DNA of 64,000 bases, from contig NZ_VYXP01000002.1 of NCBI RefSeq assembly GCF_008725655.1, positions 186,001 through 250,000 of the forward strand. Reading direction: 5' to 3'. The first letter of the stretch is position 1. Every line of letters starts with the position of its first letter. The notes under the pieces are model-generated. The model was given only the letters and a program-made list of their open reading frames with translations. It did no database searches and was not told the origin of the DNA. Shown here one piece after another: positions 11,906-21,148 of the stretch. The stretch is from Marinihelvus fidelis. Lineage in GTDB: Bacteria > Pseudomonadota > Gammaproteobacteria > Xanthomonadales > SZUA-36. Position numbers and translations under genes: made by a program.

Positions 11906-12029
11906 TCAGGGTGCGCTGTGGGTTGGGAAGGCAAGTCTGTCGGTTTGGCGCGCTGGCGCGCTGGCGCGATGGGGTGGACTGGACTACGGTTGAGCGGGTT
12001 GCGGGGGCTTTCTTGATGGAGGGTACGTG

Positions 12030-12692
12030 ATGATGAATCGAGCAGTTGCTGCTTGGGTGGTGATGGGGTTGATGGCGGGCACGGGTTCTGCGTTGGCGGA
12101 CTGGACGGATGCGGCCTGTGAGGTCTATCCGAAGGGTGAGGACCACGCCAGTGCCTTCGTGCCGTGCGTGTTCAGCCAGCGCCAGGGCGCCGTGACCATC
12201 ACGCTGGAGGACGGCACTGTCTACGACCTGCGGCCCGTGGGCGATGACCCCGGCAACTACGAAGACCAGGACGGCAACGCCGCCTACCGCAACAGCGGAC
12301 TGGGCGACCAGGGACTGATTTTCCGCTTGGCGGAGGAGTCGGTATATGTGTACTGGAACACCGATGCCCTGAATCCGCCGGCCGATGAAGATAACTGGAC
12401 CGCGCCGTTCACCACCGCCGACTACGACGCCACCACACGCCTTCGCTGCAAGGCGGCCGGCGATGACGAATTTGGCAGCTGCCCCGCCGGCATCGCGCGT
12501 ATGGAAGACCAGCAGGCTTCCATTACCGTGCAGAACCAGCTGGGCGAACAGTTCACGATCAACTTCATGACCGACTACGTGAATGCCACCAACCGCGAAC
12601 TGGAGGCCATCCTGGATGGCGACACCTGGATCCTTAACTTTGCCAATGGCGAAGTGTGGGAGGTGCCGATGGCCGCGATTGAGGGCGACTGA
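12030..12692 (+). CDS. Secreted protein of unknown function
   Basis: The 220-residue product starts with a Sec signal peptide (MMNRAVAAWVVMG... cleaved near ALA-DWTDA), so the mature protein is periplasmic or exported. The start was chosen by GGAGGG six bases upstream of the ATG at 12030. The mature part has about four cysteines and several acidic, beta-rich stretches (VTITLEDGTVYDL, AEESVYVYWNTD). I recognise no family. It is the only plus-strand gene between metB and recN and faces the 454-residue gene convergently with a 4-base gap. Confidence 0.8.
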   Translation: MMNRAVAAWVVMGLMAGTGSALADWTDAACEVYPKGEDHASAFVPCVFSQRQGAVTITLEDGTVYDLRPVGDDPGNYEDQDGNAAYRNSGLGDQGLIFRLAEESVYVYWNTDALNPPADEDNWTAPFTTADYDATTRLRCKAAGDDEFGSCPAGIARMEDQQASITVQNQLGEQFTINFMTDYVNATNRELEAILDGDTWILNFANGEVWEVPMAAIEGD

Positions 12693-12696
12693 AACG

Positions 12697-14061
12697 TCAG
12701 GGTGCCTGGGCGTGCAGCGATGCAGGCAACGGGATCATCCAATGCTCACCGCGCCCCGTCCAGCGCAGCGTCAATTGCAGGGTCTCACCGTCGGGGCCGA
12801 TGGCCAGGTCGTCGCCCGGGTCAACGAGCTCGGCCGGGCGATCTTCCAGCAGGGACTGCGCTGAACGCCCCTGACCTGCGTTCTGGCGCAGCCACGCCAG
12901 TGTGCCCAGTGCGCGCAGCCGGGCACCATGGTCCTGCACCCGCAGGTCGTAGTCACCGTAGGCTGGCAGTGCAATCTGATCCAGGACGCAGCCGGCCAGG
13001 TTGCTGATGCATTCGAACCGCCAGAGAGTCGCCTGTCGTTGTGGGTGGGTGACGAATGTAGAACGCTCATCCCCGGAGGCGCCCTCCCCCCTGCAAGCCG
13101 GAACAAACCCCTCCGCCCTCAGGCCAAGAGACGCTTCCGGATCAAGGGTGAGCTTCGTTAGCATTCGATCGAGAGTACTTTCTTCCTGCTCAACCAGGTC
13201 GTGCAGGTACTGATTATCGACAAAGGCGAACTCCCCGCGCATGGCGTTGCACAACGACAGTTCGCTGCTCGTGGGTGGCGCCAATGCTTCGTCGCACGCG
13301 CTCGGCAACGATTCGTCGGCGGGCAGCTCGGCCAGCATTTCGGCGAACAGGCGGCCATTTTCGCGGCTGCTGTACGCGATGCCGATCATAAGGGTAATCA
13401 GGCTGTCCGACTGCACGCCCAGGCGACGCCACGTGGTGATGTCGCGGCAGATTGACGACAGTGCCTGCTGATGCGCTCCGTTTGCAAACTGGACGGCGTG
13501 GCGGGTACGCAGGTAACCCGCGCTATTGGAGTTTGGCCAGGGTGAGTGAATGGTGTAAGGAAATGCCGAGCGTACGTGACCGTAATGTTGCAGCCGTTCG
13601 ACACGATCCAGCAACGGTGCATACCGTTCCACGAGGGCGTTGTACCTGTCGGGGTCGGCCATTACCCGTTGCAGGCAACCGGGCTCGAGCCCTTTGCAAA
13701 AGAGTTGCCGGTCCTCGTCACTGACGCCGAGATCGGGATAGGCGTTCGCTGCCGAAGACGACCGCTCGGGCACACCGCCCTCAATACTGGGTGGTGCGTA
13801 AGGCTCCAGATCAAAATTGCGGACATCCTCATCCAGCACCGCCTGCATATCCCCGTCTGGCACATCACGCTCGAGCGTCCAGAGCAACGCATAAGCATTC
13901 TCCCCTTCGAATTCCGGCCAGGCGCGCAGTACCTCGATGGCCTGTCGCTGCGCTTTGGTGGGGTACATCATCCGGGACACGCCCCACAGCGCGACCAGCA
14001 TGAACAGCAATAGCAGGGCCAAAATAATGAGCCACTTTAGAGCAGCCTGGACGTTTTGCAT
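12697..14061 (-). CDS. Membrane-anchored protein of unknown function
   Basis: The 454-residue product has one N-terminal transmembrane segment (about residues 9-30, WLIILALLLLFMLVALWG) and a large domain presumably in the periplasm. That domain is mostly helical, with scattered cysteines (for example FCKGLEPGC) but no motif I know. A GGTGA-like ribosome binding site precedes the ATG. It lies just downstream of dnaK and its terminator, so it is probably transcribed separately. Together with metB it separates dnaK from dnaJ. Confidence 0.75.
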   Translation of the reverse strand: MQNVQAALKWLIILALLLLFMLVALWGVSRMMYPTKAQRQAIEVLRAWPEFEGENAYALLWTLERDVPDGDMQAVLDEDVRNFDLEPYAPPSIEGGVPERSSSAANAYPDLGVSDEDRQLFCKGLEPGCLQRVMADPDRYNALVERYAPLLDRVERLQHYGHVRSAFPYTIHSPWPNSNSAGYLRTRHAVQFANGAHQQALSSICRDITTWRRLGVQSDSLITLMIGIAYSSRENGRLFAEMLAELPADESLPSACDEALAPPTSSELSLCNAMRGEFAFVDNQYLHDLVEQEESTLDRMLTKLTLDPEASLGLRAEGFVPACRGEGASGDERSTFVTHPQRQATLWRFECISNLAGCVLDQIALPAYGDYDLRVQDHGARLRALGTLAWLRQNAGQGRSAQSLLEDRPAELVDPGDDLAIGPDGETLQLTLRWTGRGEHWMIPLPASLHAQAP

Positions 14062-14127
14062 TGATCACCCATTTCCGTGTGATTATGAACGAGTGTACTA
14101 CATCACTAAAACAGCTATCAACGCACA

Positions 14128-14158
14128 AAAAAAGCCCCGCCAACCGGCGGGGCTTTTT
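14128..14158 (-). terminator. Rho-independent terminator after dnaK (bidirectional)
   Basis: A GC-rich stem AAGCCCCGCC / GGCGGGGCTT with a 5-base loop is flanked by A-run and T-run on both sides. On the minus strand it ends in a run of T about 70 bases after the dnaK stop. Confidence 0.9.
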
Positions 14159-14197
14159 CCAACCTCACACCCGGGCATCAATCCGCCCGGCTGACGT

Positions 14198-14223
14198 GTC
14201 ACGCGTCACGCGTAACGCGTCAC
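14198..14223. repeat. Tandem heptamer repeat, GTCACGC-type, next to the dnaK stop
   Basis: GTCACGC, GTCACGC, GTAACGC and a partial GTCAC end four bases before the dnaK stop codon. Unit and position match the array at the recJ 3' end (131-170). Confidence 0.85.
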
Positions 14224-14227
14224 TCAC

Positions 14228-16147
14228 TCACTTCTTGTCGTCGTCGACCTCTTCGAACTCGGCGTCGACCACGTCGTCACCGCTGTCCGCTGAAGCGTCC
14301 GCGTCGGCACCCTCGCCCTGCTGGGCCTGGGCCTCGGCGGCGGCCTGCTGGTAGATCACCTGGCCGGCTTCGGTCAGTTTCTCTACTGCGGACTCGATGG
14401 CGGCCTTGTCGTCGCCCTTCATGGCTTCCTCGACGCCTTCGATGGCGGACTCGACCTTGGCCTTGTCGTCGTCACCGATCTTGTCGCCCAGTTCCTTCAG
14501 GCTGGAACGGGTGGCGTGGACCATGGCGTCGGCGTTGTTGCGGGCGGAGACCAGTTCCTGGAATTGTTTATCTTCTTCCGCGTGCGCCTCGGCGTCCTGC
14601 ACCATTTTCTCAATCTCGTCATCGGACAGGCCGGAACCCGCCTTGATCTCGATGCGCTGTTCCTTGCCGGTGGCGTTGTCCTTGGCGCTGACGTGCATGA
14701 TGCCGTTGGCGTCGATGTCGAAGGTCACCTCGATCTGCGGCATGCCGCGCGGGGCGGGCTGGATGCCGGCCAGGTCGAAGCGTGCCAGTGACTTGTTGGC
14801 GCTGGCGATTTCACGCTCGCCCTGCAGTACGTGCACGGTCACCGCGGACTGGTTGTCCTCGGCGGTCGAGAATGTCTGCGACTGCTTGGTCGGGATCGTG
14901 GTGTTCTTCTCGATCAGCTTGGTGAACACGCCACCCAGCGTCTCGATACCCAGTGACAGCGGGGTCACGTCCAGCAGCAGCACGTCTTTCACGTCGCCGG
15001 CCAGCACACCACCCTGGATGGCGGCGCCCACGGCGACGGCCTCGTCCGGGTTGACGTCCTTGCGCGGCTCCTTGCCGAAGAATTCCGTCACCGCTTTTTG
15101 CACCATCGGCATACGGGTCTGGCCACCGACCAGGATCACGTCGTTGACGTCGCTGACCTTCAGGCCGGCGTCATCCAGCGCCGTGCGGCACGGGGCAATG
15201 GTGTTCTTCACCAGGTCTTCCACCAGGGCTTCCAGCTTGGCGCGGGTCAGCTTGATGTTCAGGTGCTTGGGACCGGAGGCATCGGCTGTGATGTACGGCA
15301 GGTTGACTTCGGTCTGCTGGCCTGAGGACAGCTCGATCTTGGCGCGCTCGGCCGCCTCTTTCAGGCGCTGCAGCGCCAGCGGGTCGTTGCGCAGGTTCAC
15401 GCCCTGGTCCTTGTTGAACTGGTCCACGAGGTAGTCGATGACGCGGTTGTCGAAGTCCTCACCACCCAGGAAGGTGTCGCCTGAGGTCGACAGCACCTCG
15501 ATCTGGTGCTCGCCGTCCACTTCGGCGATCTCGATGATGGACACGTCGAACGTACCGCCACCCAGGTCGTAGACCGCGACCTTGCGATCACCGCCCTTCT
15601 TGTCCATGCCGTAGGCCAGCGCGGCCGCAGTCGGCTCGGAGATCACCCGGCGCACGTTCAGGCCGGCGATCTTGCCGGCGTCCTTGGTGGCCTGGCGCTG
15701 GTGGTTGTTGAAGTAGGCCGGGACGGTGATGACCGCTTCTTCCACGGTCTCGCCCAGGTAATCCTCGGCAGTTTTCTTCATCTTCATCAGCACGCGTGCG
15801 GACACTTCCGGCGGCGCCATCTTCTTGCCGTCAACTTCCACCCAGGCGTCGCCGTTGTCGGCCTTGACGATGGTGTAAGGCACGATGTCCTGGTCCTTCT
15901 GGACCACCTTTTCGTCGAACTTGCGGCCGATCAGTCGCTTGACGGCAAACAGCGTGTTCTTGGGGTTGGTGACGGCCTGGCGCTTGGCGGACTGGCCGAC
16001 CAGCACCTCGTCGTCTTTCGTGAATGCCACGATGGAAGGCGTCGTGCGATCGCCCTCCGAGTTTTCGATGACCTTGGGCTGGCCACCTTCCATCACAGCC
16101 ACGCAGCTGTTGGTGGTGCCGAGGTCAATACCAATGATCTTGGCCAT
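14228..16147 (-). CDS. dnaK: Chaperone DnaK (Hsp70)
   Basis: DnaK is the ATP-driven Hsp70 that binds and releases unfolded polypeptides with DnaJ and GrpE. The 639 residues match the family. The ATPase domain opens with [14 protein letters not shown] (4-17) and contains [13 protein letters not shown] and LVGGQTRMP. The linker [16 protein letters not shown] precedes the peptide-binding domain, and the C-terminus is an acidic tail ending EEVDDDKK. It follows grpE by 124 bp, in which a second sigma-32 type promoter lies. A Shine-Dalgarno (GGAG) is nine bases upstream of the ATG. Confidence 0.99.
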   Translation of the reverse strand: MAKIIGIDLGTTNSCVAVMEGGQPKVIENSEGDRTTPSIVAFTKDDEVLVGQSAKRQAVTNPKNTLFAVKRLIGRKFDEKVVQKDQDIVPYTIVKADNGDAWVEVDGKKMAPPEVSARVLMKMKKTAEDYLGETVEEAVITVPAYFNNHQRQATKDAGKIAGLNVRRVISEPTAAALAYGMDKKGGDRKVAVYDLGGGTFDVSIIEIAEVDGEHQIEVLSTSGDTFLGGEDFDNRVIDYLVDQFNKDQGVNLRNDPLALQRLKEAAERAKIELSSGQQTEVNLPYITADASGPKHLNIKLTRAKLEALVEDLVKNTIAPCRTALDDAGLKVSDVNDVILVGGQTRMPMVQKAVTEFFGKEPRKDVNPDEAVAVGAAIQGGVLAGDVKDVLLLDVTPLSLGIETLGGVFTKLIEKNTTIPTKQSQTFSTAEDNQSAVTVHVLQGEREIASANKSLARFDLAGIQPAPRGMPQIEVTFDIDANGIMHVSAKDNATGKEQRIEIKAGSGLSDDEIEKMVQDAEAHAEEDKQFQELVSARNNADAMVHATRSSLKELGDKIGDDDKAKVESAIEGVEEAMKGDDKAAIESAVEKLTEAGQVIYQQAAAEAQAQQGEGADADASADSGDDVVDAEFEEVDDDKK

Positions 16148-16189
16148 GATTCTGTACTCCAGAAATAAGTGTATAAACGATGTCTATTG

Positions 16190-16217
16190 AAATAGGGTCT
16201 GGCGGCGGTTTTTCAAA
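16190..16217 (-). promoter_or_regulatory. Sigma-32 type promoter before dnaK
   Basis: On the minus strand TTTGAAA (16211-16217), a 13-base spacer and CCCTATTT (16190-16197) closely match the heat-shock consensus CTTGAAA / CCCCATNT. It lies between grpE and dnaK and would allow dnaK-specific heat induction. Confidence 0.7.
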
Positions 16218-16271
16218 CGAGGGTCATGACAATTAATGACATTCGCTTGACCCGCTCGGCCAAACGCCCGC

Positions 16272-16871
16272 TCAGGCGTCCGGCGCGCCGCTGGAGACCA
16301 CCACCCGCGCCGGGCGGATCAGCCGCTCGTTCAGGCGGAAGCCCTTCTGCACCACGTCGATGACCGTATTGGTCTCGTGCTCCGGCGACGGGATCATGCT
16401 GATCGCCTCGTGCTCCTCGGGGTTGAAGGTCTCGCCCACCGGGTTGATCTCCACCAGCCCGTGATCGGCCATGGCCTTGTCCAGCATGCGCTTGATCAGC
16501 GCCTTGCCTTCCTTCAGCGATTCCACTGACGCCGATTCCTCGGCCGCTTCCAGGCCCTTTTCCAGGCTGTCGCGCACCGGCACCAGGTCGCTCATGAAAC
16601 CTTCCAGCGCGCGCTTCTTGGAACGCTCCAGGTCGTTCACCAGGCGCTTGCGCAGATTGTCCATCTCGGCCTGCATGCGCAGCATGGCGTCGCGGGCGTC
16701 GGCCACTTTCTGCTCGGCGTCGGCGAGCTGGTCCTGCAACTGCGTGGTTTCGTCGCCTGCTTCGGCAGCTTCCGAGGCTTCCTCGCCGGCCTTCACGGCT
16801 TCACAGGCCGCCTCGATGGCGTCGTCGACGGCTTCTTCGCCGGCGCTCTTGGGGTCGTGTTCTGGGGTCAA
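16272..16871 (-). CDS. grpE: Nucleotide exchange factor GrpE
   Basis: GrpE releases ADP from DnaK. The 199-residue product has the family layout: an acidic N-terminus, a long coiled-coil helix (roughly 40-85, LADAEQKVADARDAMLRMQ), the conserved MDNLRKRL, and a C-terminal beta part with GETFNPEEHEAI and VVQKGFRLNERLIRPARVVVS. It heads the grpE-dnaK unit behind a near-consensus heat-shock promoter and is divergent from recN. Confidence 0.98.
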   Translation of the reverse strand: MTPEHDPKSAGEEAVDDAIEAACEAVKAGEEASEAAEAGDETTQLQDQLADAEQKVADARDAMLRMQAEMDNLRKRLVNDLERSKKRALEGFMSDLVPVRDSLEKGLEAAEESASVESLKEGKALIKRMLDKAMADHGLVEINPVGETFNPEEHEAISMIPSPEHETNTVIDVVQKGFRLNERLIRPARVVVSSGAPDA

Positions 16872-16920
16872 TGTTCACTCCTGCCCGGGCGCGTCGCCCG
16901 TTTCGATGTTCTGTGCGGGG

Positions 16921-16948
16921 ATATGGGGTTTTCCGACATGGATTCAAG
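16921..16948 (-). promoter_or_regulatory. Sigma-32 heat-shock promoter for grpE
   Basis: On the minus strand CTTGAAT (16942-16948), a 13-base spacer and CCCCATAT (16921-16928) match the sigma-32 consensus almost perfectly, about 50 bases upstream of the grpE start. Confidence 0.87.
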
Positions 16949-16996
16949 CAATCTGACGCTGGTCGCGCACCATGGCCATCCACTAGAATCGCTCCC

Positions 16997-18658
16997 ATGC
17001 TGACGCAGCTGCAGATTCGCAATTTCGCCATCGTGCCGTCGCTGGACCAGGGCTTTAAGCCCGGCTTCACGGTGATCACCGGCGAGACCGGTGCGGGCAA
17101 GTCGATCCTGGTCGACGCCCTGGGCCTGCTGCTGGGCGCGCGCTCGGACGCCAGCTGGGTGCGTGCCGGCGAAGACCGCGCCGAGCTGAACGCGCAGTTT
17201 GACCTGGCCCGCAACCCCGAGGCCGCCACCTGGCTGCGCAACAACGAGCTCGACAACGGCAACGAATGCCTGCTGCGCCGCATCATCCGCGCCAATGGCC
17301 GCTCCGCCGCGTGGATCAACGGCACGCCGGTGACCGTGCAGCAACTGGCCGACCTGGGCCACCGCCTGGTGGAGGTCCACGGCCAGAACGAGCACATCCG
17401 CCTGACCGGCCGCCGCCGCCAGCTGGAGCTGCTGGACGAGACCGGCGACTACGACAAGGCACTTGAAGCCACGCGAGCGGCGTACGGCAAGTGGCGCGAG
17501 CTCACCGAGGAGCTCAAAGCGCTGGAGGCCAGCGCTGCCCTGCCCCCCGCCGAGGCCGAATTCCTGCGCTTCCAGTTACAGGAACTCGACGACACCGCCC
17601 TGTCCGCCGAGGAGGTCACGGCGCTGGAACACGAGCATAAGCTGCTCTCAAACGCCGAAGAACTGCAGCGCGTGCTGGGCAACGCGGTGGCCGCGCTGGA
17701 CGATGACGACGGCGTCACCGAACGCCTGGGCGCGACCGCCCGACACCTGAAGGATTTTGCCGAACTGGACGACGACATCGCCGCCGCCCGCGGCATGCTG
17801 GACGAGGCACTGATCAACTGCCAGGAAGCCGTGGCCAGCCTGCGTGACGCCAGCGAGCGCAGCGAGCTGGACCCCGAGCGCCTGTCGCAGGTGGACAGCA
17901 CACTCTCGGACCTGGGCCGGCTGGCGCGCAAACACGGCGTGGAAATCGACGCACTGGCGCCGTTGCGCGACAAGCTTCACGAGCGCCTGGACACCGCCGA
18001 GGCCAGCGAAGAGCGGCGCGAGGCCCTGGTCGAAGAAATCGAAGCGGCCCTCGCCGGCTATCGAAAAGCCTCCGGCGCGCTGTCGAACGCCCGTATTAGA
18101 CACGCCACCGCCCTGGCCAAAAACGTTGTATCCCTGATGGCCGAACTCGGCATGGCCGGCGGCCAGTTCATTATCGACGTACGACCCGACCCCGACGCCG
18201 CCCCACGCGCCACCGGCGACGACGACATCGACATCCGCGTCAGCGCCAATGCCGGCATGCCGCCGGGTCCGTTGGCAAAGGTGGCTTCAGGCGGTGAGCT
18301 GTCACGTATCTCGCTGGCCATCCGGGTCGCCACCGCCAGCGGCGCCGGCCGCACCCAGGTTTTCGACGAAGTCGACACCGGCGTCGGCGGCGACACCGCC
18401 AACGCGGTCGGCCGCCTGCTCGCCACCGCCGCCGAAAGCGGCCAGTCGCTCTGCGTCACTCACCTCGCCCAGGTCGCCGTCCGCGCCGACCACCAGCTTC
18501 GCGTCAGCAAGGCCGCCAGCGACCAGGCCACCCACGTCGAGGCCAGCCTGCTCGATCCCGATCACCGGATAGAAGAAATCGCCCGAATGCTGGGTGGCAA
18601 AGTCTCTGACCAGAGTCGCGCGCACGCGCAGGAACTGCTGCAAGCGGCCGCAGGCTAG
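16997..18658 (+). CDS. recN: DNA repair protein RecN
   Basis: RecN is an SMC-like ATPase that gathers DNA ends during double-strand-break repair. The frame is open from 16871, but the ATG at 16997 gives MLTQLQIRNFAIV and exactly 553 residues, the E. coli length. Walker A is GETGAGKS (about 31-38). The middle is coiled coil. The C-terminal ABC signature is KVASGGELSRISLAI, followed by Walker B TQVFDEVDTGVGG. A possible -10 (TAGAAT, 16984-16989) lies close to the start. I looked for a LexA operator and did not find one. Confidence 0.97.
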   Translation: MLTQLQIRNFAIVPSLDQGFKPGFTVITGETGAGKSILVDALGLLLGARSDASWVRAGEDRAELNAQFDLARNPEAATWLRNNELDNGNECLLRRIIRANGRSAAWINGTPVTVQQLADLGHRLVEVHGQNEHIRLTGRRRQLELLDETGDYDKALEATRAAYGKWRELTEELKALEASAALPPAEAEFLRFQLQELDDTALSAEEVTALEHEHKLLSNAEELQRVLGNAVAALDDDDGVTERLGATARHLKDFAELDDDIAAARGMLDEALINCQEAVASLRDASERSELDPERLSQVDSTLSDLGRLARKHGVEIDALAPLRDKLHERLDTAEASEERREALVEEIEAALAGYRKASGALSNARIRHATALAKNVVSLMAELGMAGGQFIIDVRPDPDAAPRATGDDDIDIRVSANAGMPPGPLAKVASGGELSRISLAIRVATASGAGRTQVFDEVDTGVGGDTANAVGRLLATAAESGQSLCVTHLAQVAVRADHQLRVSKAASDQATHVEASLLDPDHRIEEIARMLGGKVSDQSRAHAQELLQAAAG

Positions 18659-18692
18659 GCCACATGTGAAACACAGGTTCCGCTTTCCCGCA

Positions 18693-18721
18693 TTGCCCAT
18701 ATCATAAAAAATATATATAGT
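18693..18721 (+). promoter_or_regulatory. Promoter of the HigBA-type toxin-antitoxin operon
   Basis: TTGCCC (18693-18698), a 17-base spacer and TATAGT (18716-18721) lie in a conspicuously AT-rich patch after recN. Transcription would start about 18728, only a few bases before the toxin ATG at 18731, so the message may be leaderless. Confidence 0.6.
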
Positions 18722-18730
18722 CTTTTTGGT

Positions 18731-19012
18731 ATGTGGCATATACTTGAACACAAACGTCTCGACAAACGTTTTAAAGTTTTGCCACCCGATATTCTCAAAC
18801 GCTATGAGAAGTGGAAGGATATCGTGATGATCAGTGGCCCCAACGGTTTGAAAGCCATTCGCGGGTTCAACGATGAATCGCTTAAAGGGAATTGGAAAGG
18901 GTTTCGTTCATCGCGCCTTGGACAGAAATACCGGGTCATCTACCAGGTGAAAGTGACCGAGATTTTAGTCACCGTCATTGATGTCACGCCGCATGATTAC
19001 CGGAAGAAATGA
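18731..19012 (+). CDS. RelE/HigB-type toxin (mRNA interferase)
   Basis: The 93-residue product resembles RelE-superfamily toxins that cut mRNA on the ribosome. It is basic, has the plasmid-maintenance-killer pattern (KRLDKRFKVLPPDILKRYEKW, then LKGNWKGFRSSRLGQKYRVIYQV) and ends in a strand with IDVTPHDYRKK. The conserved RVIY segment and C-terminal tyrosine are present. The antitoxin gene follows after one base, the toxin-first order typical of HigBA. No Shine-Dalgarno precedes the ATG. Confidence 0.88.
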   Translation: MWHILEHKRLDKRFKVLPPDILKRYEKWKDIVMISGPNGLKAIRGFNDESLKGNWKGFRSSRLGQKYRVIYQVKVTEILVTVIDVTPHDYRKK

Positions 19013-19013
19013 T

Positions 19014-19274
19014 ATGAGTGATTTCAGGCCTGCAAAAAAACGGATCGACGTAACGGTTGGAGAGTCTGTCCGAATCATTCGCGAACTCCAGGAAATGAGC
19101 CAAAATGACCTGGCTAGGGCATCGGGGATTGCCCAGTCCACGATATCCGCTATCGAAAATGACCGGATCAACCTGGGTGTCGAACGAGCAAAAACCATTG
19201 CCCGGGTACTCAAGTGTCACCCCGCCGTGCTGGTGTTCCCCGGGTGGGAAGTGACAACCGAACACGCCGCCTGA
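19014..19274 (+). CDS. XRE-family antitoxin (HigA-like)
   Basis: The 86-residue product has a helix-turn-helix of the XRE type (about 20-62: IRELQEMSQNDLARASGIAQ, then STISAIENDRINLGVERA). It should neutralise the upstream RelE/HigB-type toxin and repress the operon. I chose the ATG at 19014, one base after the toxin stop; an upstream in-frame start inside the toxin gene is less likely. The pair has lower GC than the flanking recN and glsA, consistent with acquisition. Confidence 0.88.
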   Translation: MSDFRPAKKRIDVTVGESVRIIRELQEMSQNDLARASGIAQSTISAIENDRINLGVERAKTIARVLKCHPAVLVFPGWEVTTEHAA

Positions 19275-19294
19275 TTTGGTCCCCACCCCCACTT

Positions 19295-21148
19295 CTACTT
19301 CGTCAATACCCGGATCTCGTGATTCGCGCGCACCAGCCGATCCAGGCTCAGCTCCGCCAGGTTGGCAAATAGCTTCGCTTTCAGCGCGGCGATGCGCGCA
19401 TCCTTCGGCTGCTCCAGCCGGGCCGGGTCCAGCCGGTACAGGCTCACGTTGGTGTCGGCGATGATGTCGGCAGAACGGTTGTGATCGCTGAACAGCGCGG
19501 ACTCTCCGAACACCCAACCGGCGGTGTAGGCGCCCAGTCGGTGGTTATGCTTGTTGTCCAGTGTCAGTGACACCCGGACCCGGCCGTGGCGCAGCAGGTA
19601 GACGAAATCGGCGGCTTCGCCCTCGGCGCAGATGACCTGGCCGGGCCGGAACGACTGTTCGTCCAGCAGGCTACGGAACAGGTCCAGTTCATCAGCCGCA
19701 AGGCCCTTGCACAGGGGTTGCTCATCAAGATGCACCTGCCGCTGTTCGTGTGACGGCAGGCCGATGGATTCCAGGATTCGGTCCTCAACGTATTCCAGCG
19801 CGCGGTCAACATCAGCGTAGTCGAACACGGGCGCCGCGTCGCGGCCGTTGAAGTGGACGCGAACCGCCTGGCGGAAGGCGAAATGGCCATCGGAACCGGC
19901 GATCACGACGATTTTCCCCGCATCAATCAGCTCGTCCATCAATGCCGTCAACAACGCGCCGCCTGGGTTGTCCACCGCCATGACCCGGGCCAGGTCCAGA
20001 ATCAGCCAGTCGCGCCCGGACATGGCGTCGGCAACCGTGCTGGAGATCACTTCGGCGGCGACGAACATCAGTTCGCCGGTCAGCTCCAGCACCAGTGCCC
20101 GGTGCCCATGTTCGCGCAGGGCCAGGGCGCTGTCGCGGTCGCGCTGCAGGTTGGAGTGCACATCGGCCAGGGTGTAGGTGTTGCGCACCACGCTGTGGGT
20201 GGTGGTCCGCGTGACCCGCAGCATGTGCATGCCGAAATCGCGCGACACGGACTCACAGACCGCGATGCCGCGGACGCTGTTGCCCTTGGCATCCAGCCGG
20301 GGCGAATAGACGGCCAGCCCGAACTGGCCCGGCAGCACCGCGACCACGCCGCCGCCGACGCCGCTCTTGGCCGGCATCCCCACCTGGAAGATCCAGTTGC
20401 CGGAATAGTCGTACATGCCGCAGGTGGCCATCACCGCCAGCACATTCGGCACCAGCGGCGACGGCAGCGCCCGCACCGCCGTGATCGGGTTGACGCCATC
20501 ATTCGCCAGCGTTGCGCCCATCAGTGCCAGGTCACGCGCCGTTACCTCGATCGCGCACTGGCGGAAATAGGCATCCAGCGGCTCCTCGGGGTCGCCTTCC
20601 AGGATTTCGTAATTGCGCAGCAGGTGGGCGATCGCGCGGTTGCGGTGCCCGGTCGAGCGTTCCGACTCGTAAATGGCCGGGTTGATCCCCAACGGACGGC
20701 CGGCGTAATGCTCGAACTTCGCCAGGATACGTTCCAATCTCGCCGCCGCATCCTCGCCGTTGACCAGGCTGGTGGCGACAATCGCGCCGGCGTTGATCAT
20801 CGGGTTGCGCGGACGCCCGGTCTTCGGTTCCAGGCTGATGGAATTGAAAGCCTCGCCCGACGGCTCGACGTCGATCTTCTCGGCCACCCGCGCCGGCCCC
20901 TGGTCCTCGAGCGCGATGCCGTAGGTAAAGGCCTTGGAGATCGACTGGATACTGAACGGCGTGCGGCTGTCGCCGGCCTGGTAGACATGCCCGTCGACCG
21001 TCACCAGCGCCATGCCAAACGCGTCCGCGTCCACATGCGCCAGCTCGGGAATGTAATTGGCGACATCGCCATCGCGCACATCCAGGAACCGCGCGTACAG
21101 CTGGTCAAGGTAATGCTGAAAAGACGTGGTGCGCACAACCGCCTCCAT
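19295..21148 (-). CDS. glsA: Glutaminase A fused to STAS and cyclic-nucleotide-binding domains
   Basis: The enzyme hydrolyses L-glutamine to glutamate and ammonia. The 617-residue product is twice the size of a simple glutaminase. Residues ~1-310 are the beta-lactamase-fold glutaminase with catalytic Ser69 and Lys72 in SISK, NPMINAGAI and KSGVGGGVVAV. Residues ~350-460 look like a STAS domain (VLELTGELMFVAAEVI, LDLARVMAVDNPG). Residues ~480-600 are a cNMP-binding fold (FRPGQVICAEGEAADFVYLL, GWVFGESALF). The extra domains suggest control by a small ligand or a partner. It lies 224 bp downstream of a predicted glutamine-consuming phosphoramidate operon on the same strand. Confidence 0.94.
   Translation of the reverse strand: MEAVVRTTSFQHYLDQLYARFLDVRDGDVANYIPELAHVDADAFGMALVTVDGHVYQAGDSRTPFSIQSISKAFTYGIALEDQGPARVAEKIDVEPSGEAFNSISLEPKTGRPRNPMINAGAIVATSLVNGEDAAARLERILAKFEHYAGRPLGINPAIYESERSTGHRNRAIAHLLRNYEILEGDPEEPLDAYFRQCAIEVTARDLALMGATLANDGVNPITAVRALPSPLVPNVLAVMATCGMYDYSGNWIFQVGMPAKSGVGGGVVAVLPGQFGLAVYSPRLDAKGNSVRGIAVCESVSRDFGMHMLRVTRTTTHSVVRNTYTLADVHSNLQRDRDSALALREHGHRALVLELTGELMFVAAEVISSTVADAMSGRDWLILDLARVMAVDNPGGALLTALMDELIDAGKIVVIAGSDGHFAFRQAVRVHFNGRDAAPVFDYADVDRALEYVEDRILESIGLPSHEQRQVHLDEQPLCKGLAADELDLFRSLLDEQSFRPGQVICAEGEAADFVYLLRHGRVRVSLTLDNKHNHRLGAYTAGWVFGESALFSDHNRSADIIADTNVSLYRLDPARLEQPKDARIAALKAKLFANLAELSLDRLVRANHEIRVLTK

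Noticed and set aside
16949-16996. LexA (SOS) operator before recN
   Set aside because: I found no CTGT-N8-ACAG type palindrome in the recN-grpE spacer; only a possible -10 is visible. A lineage-specific LexA motif cannot be excluded.
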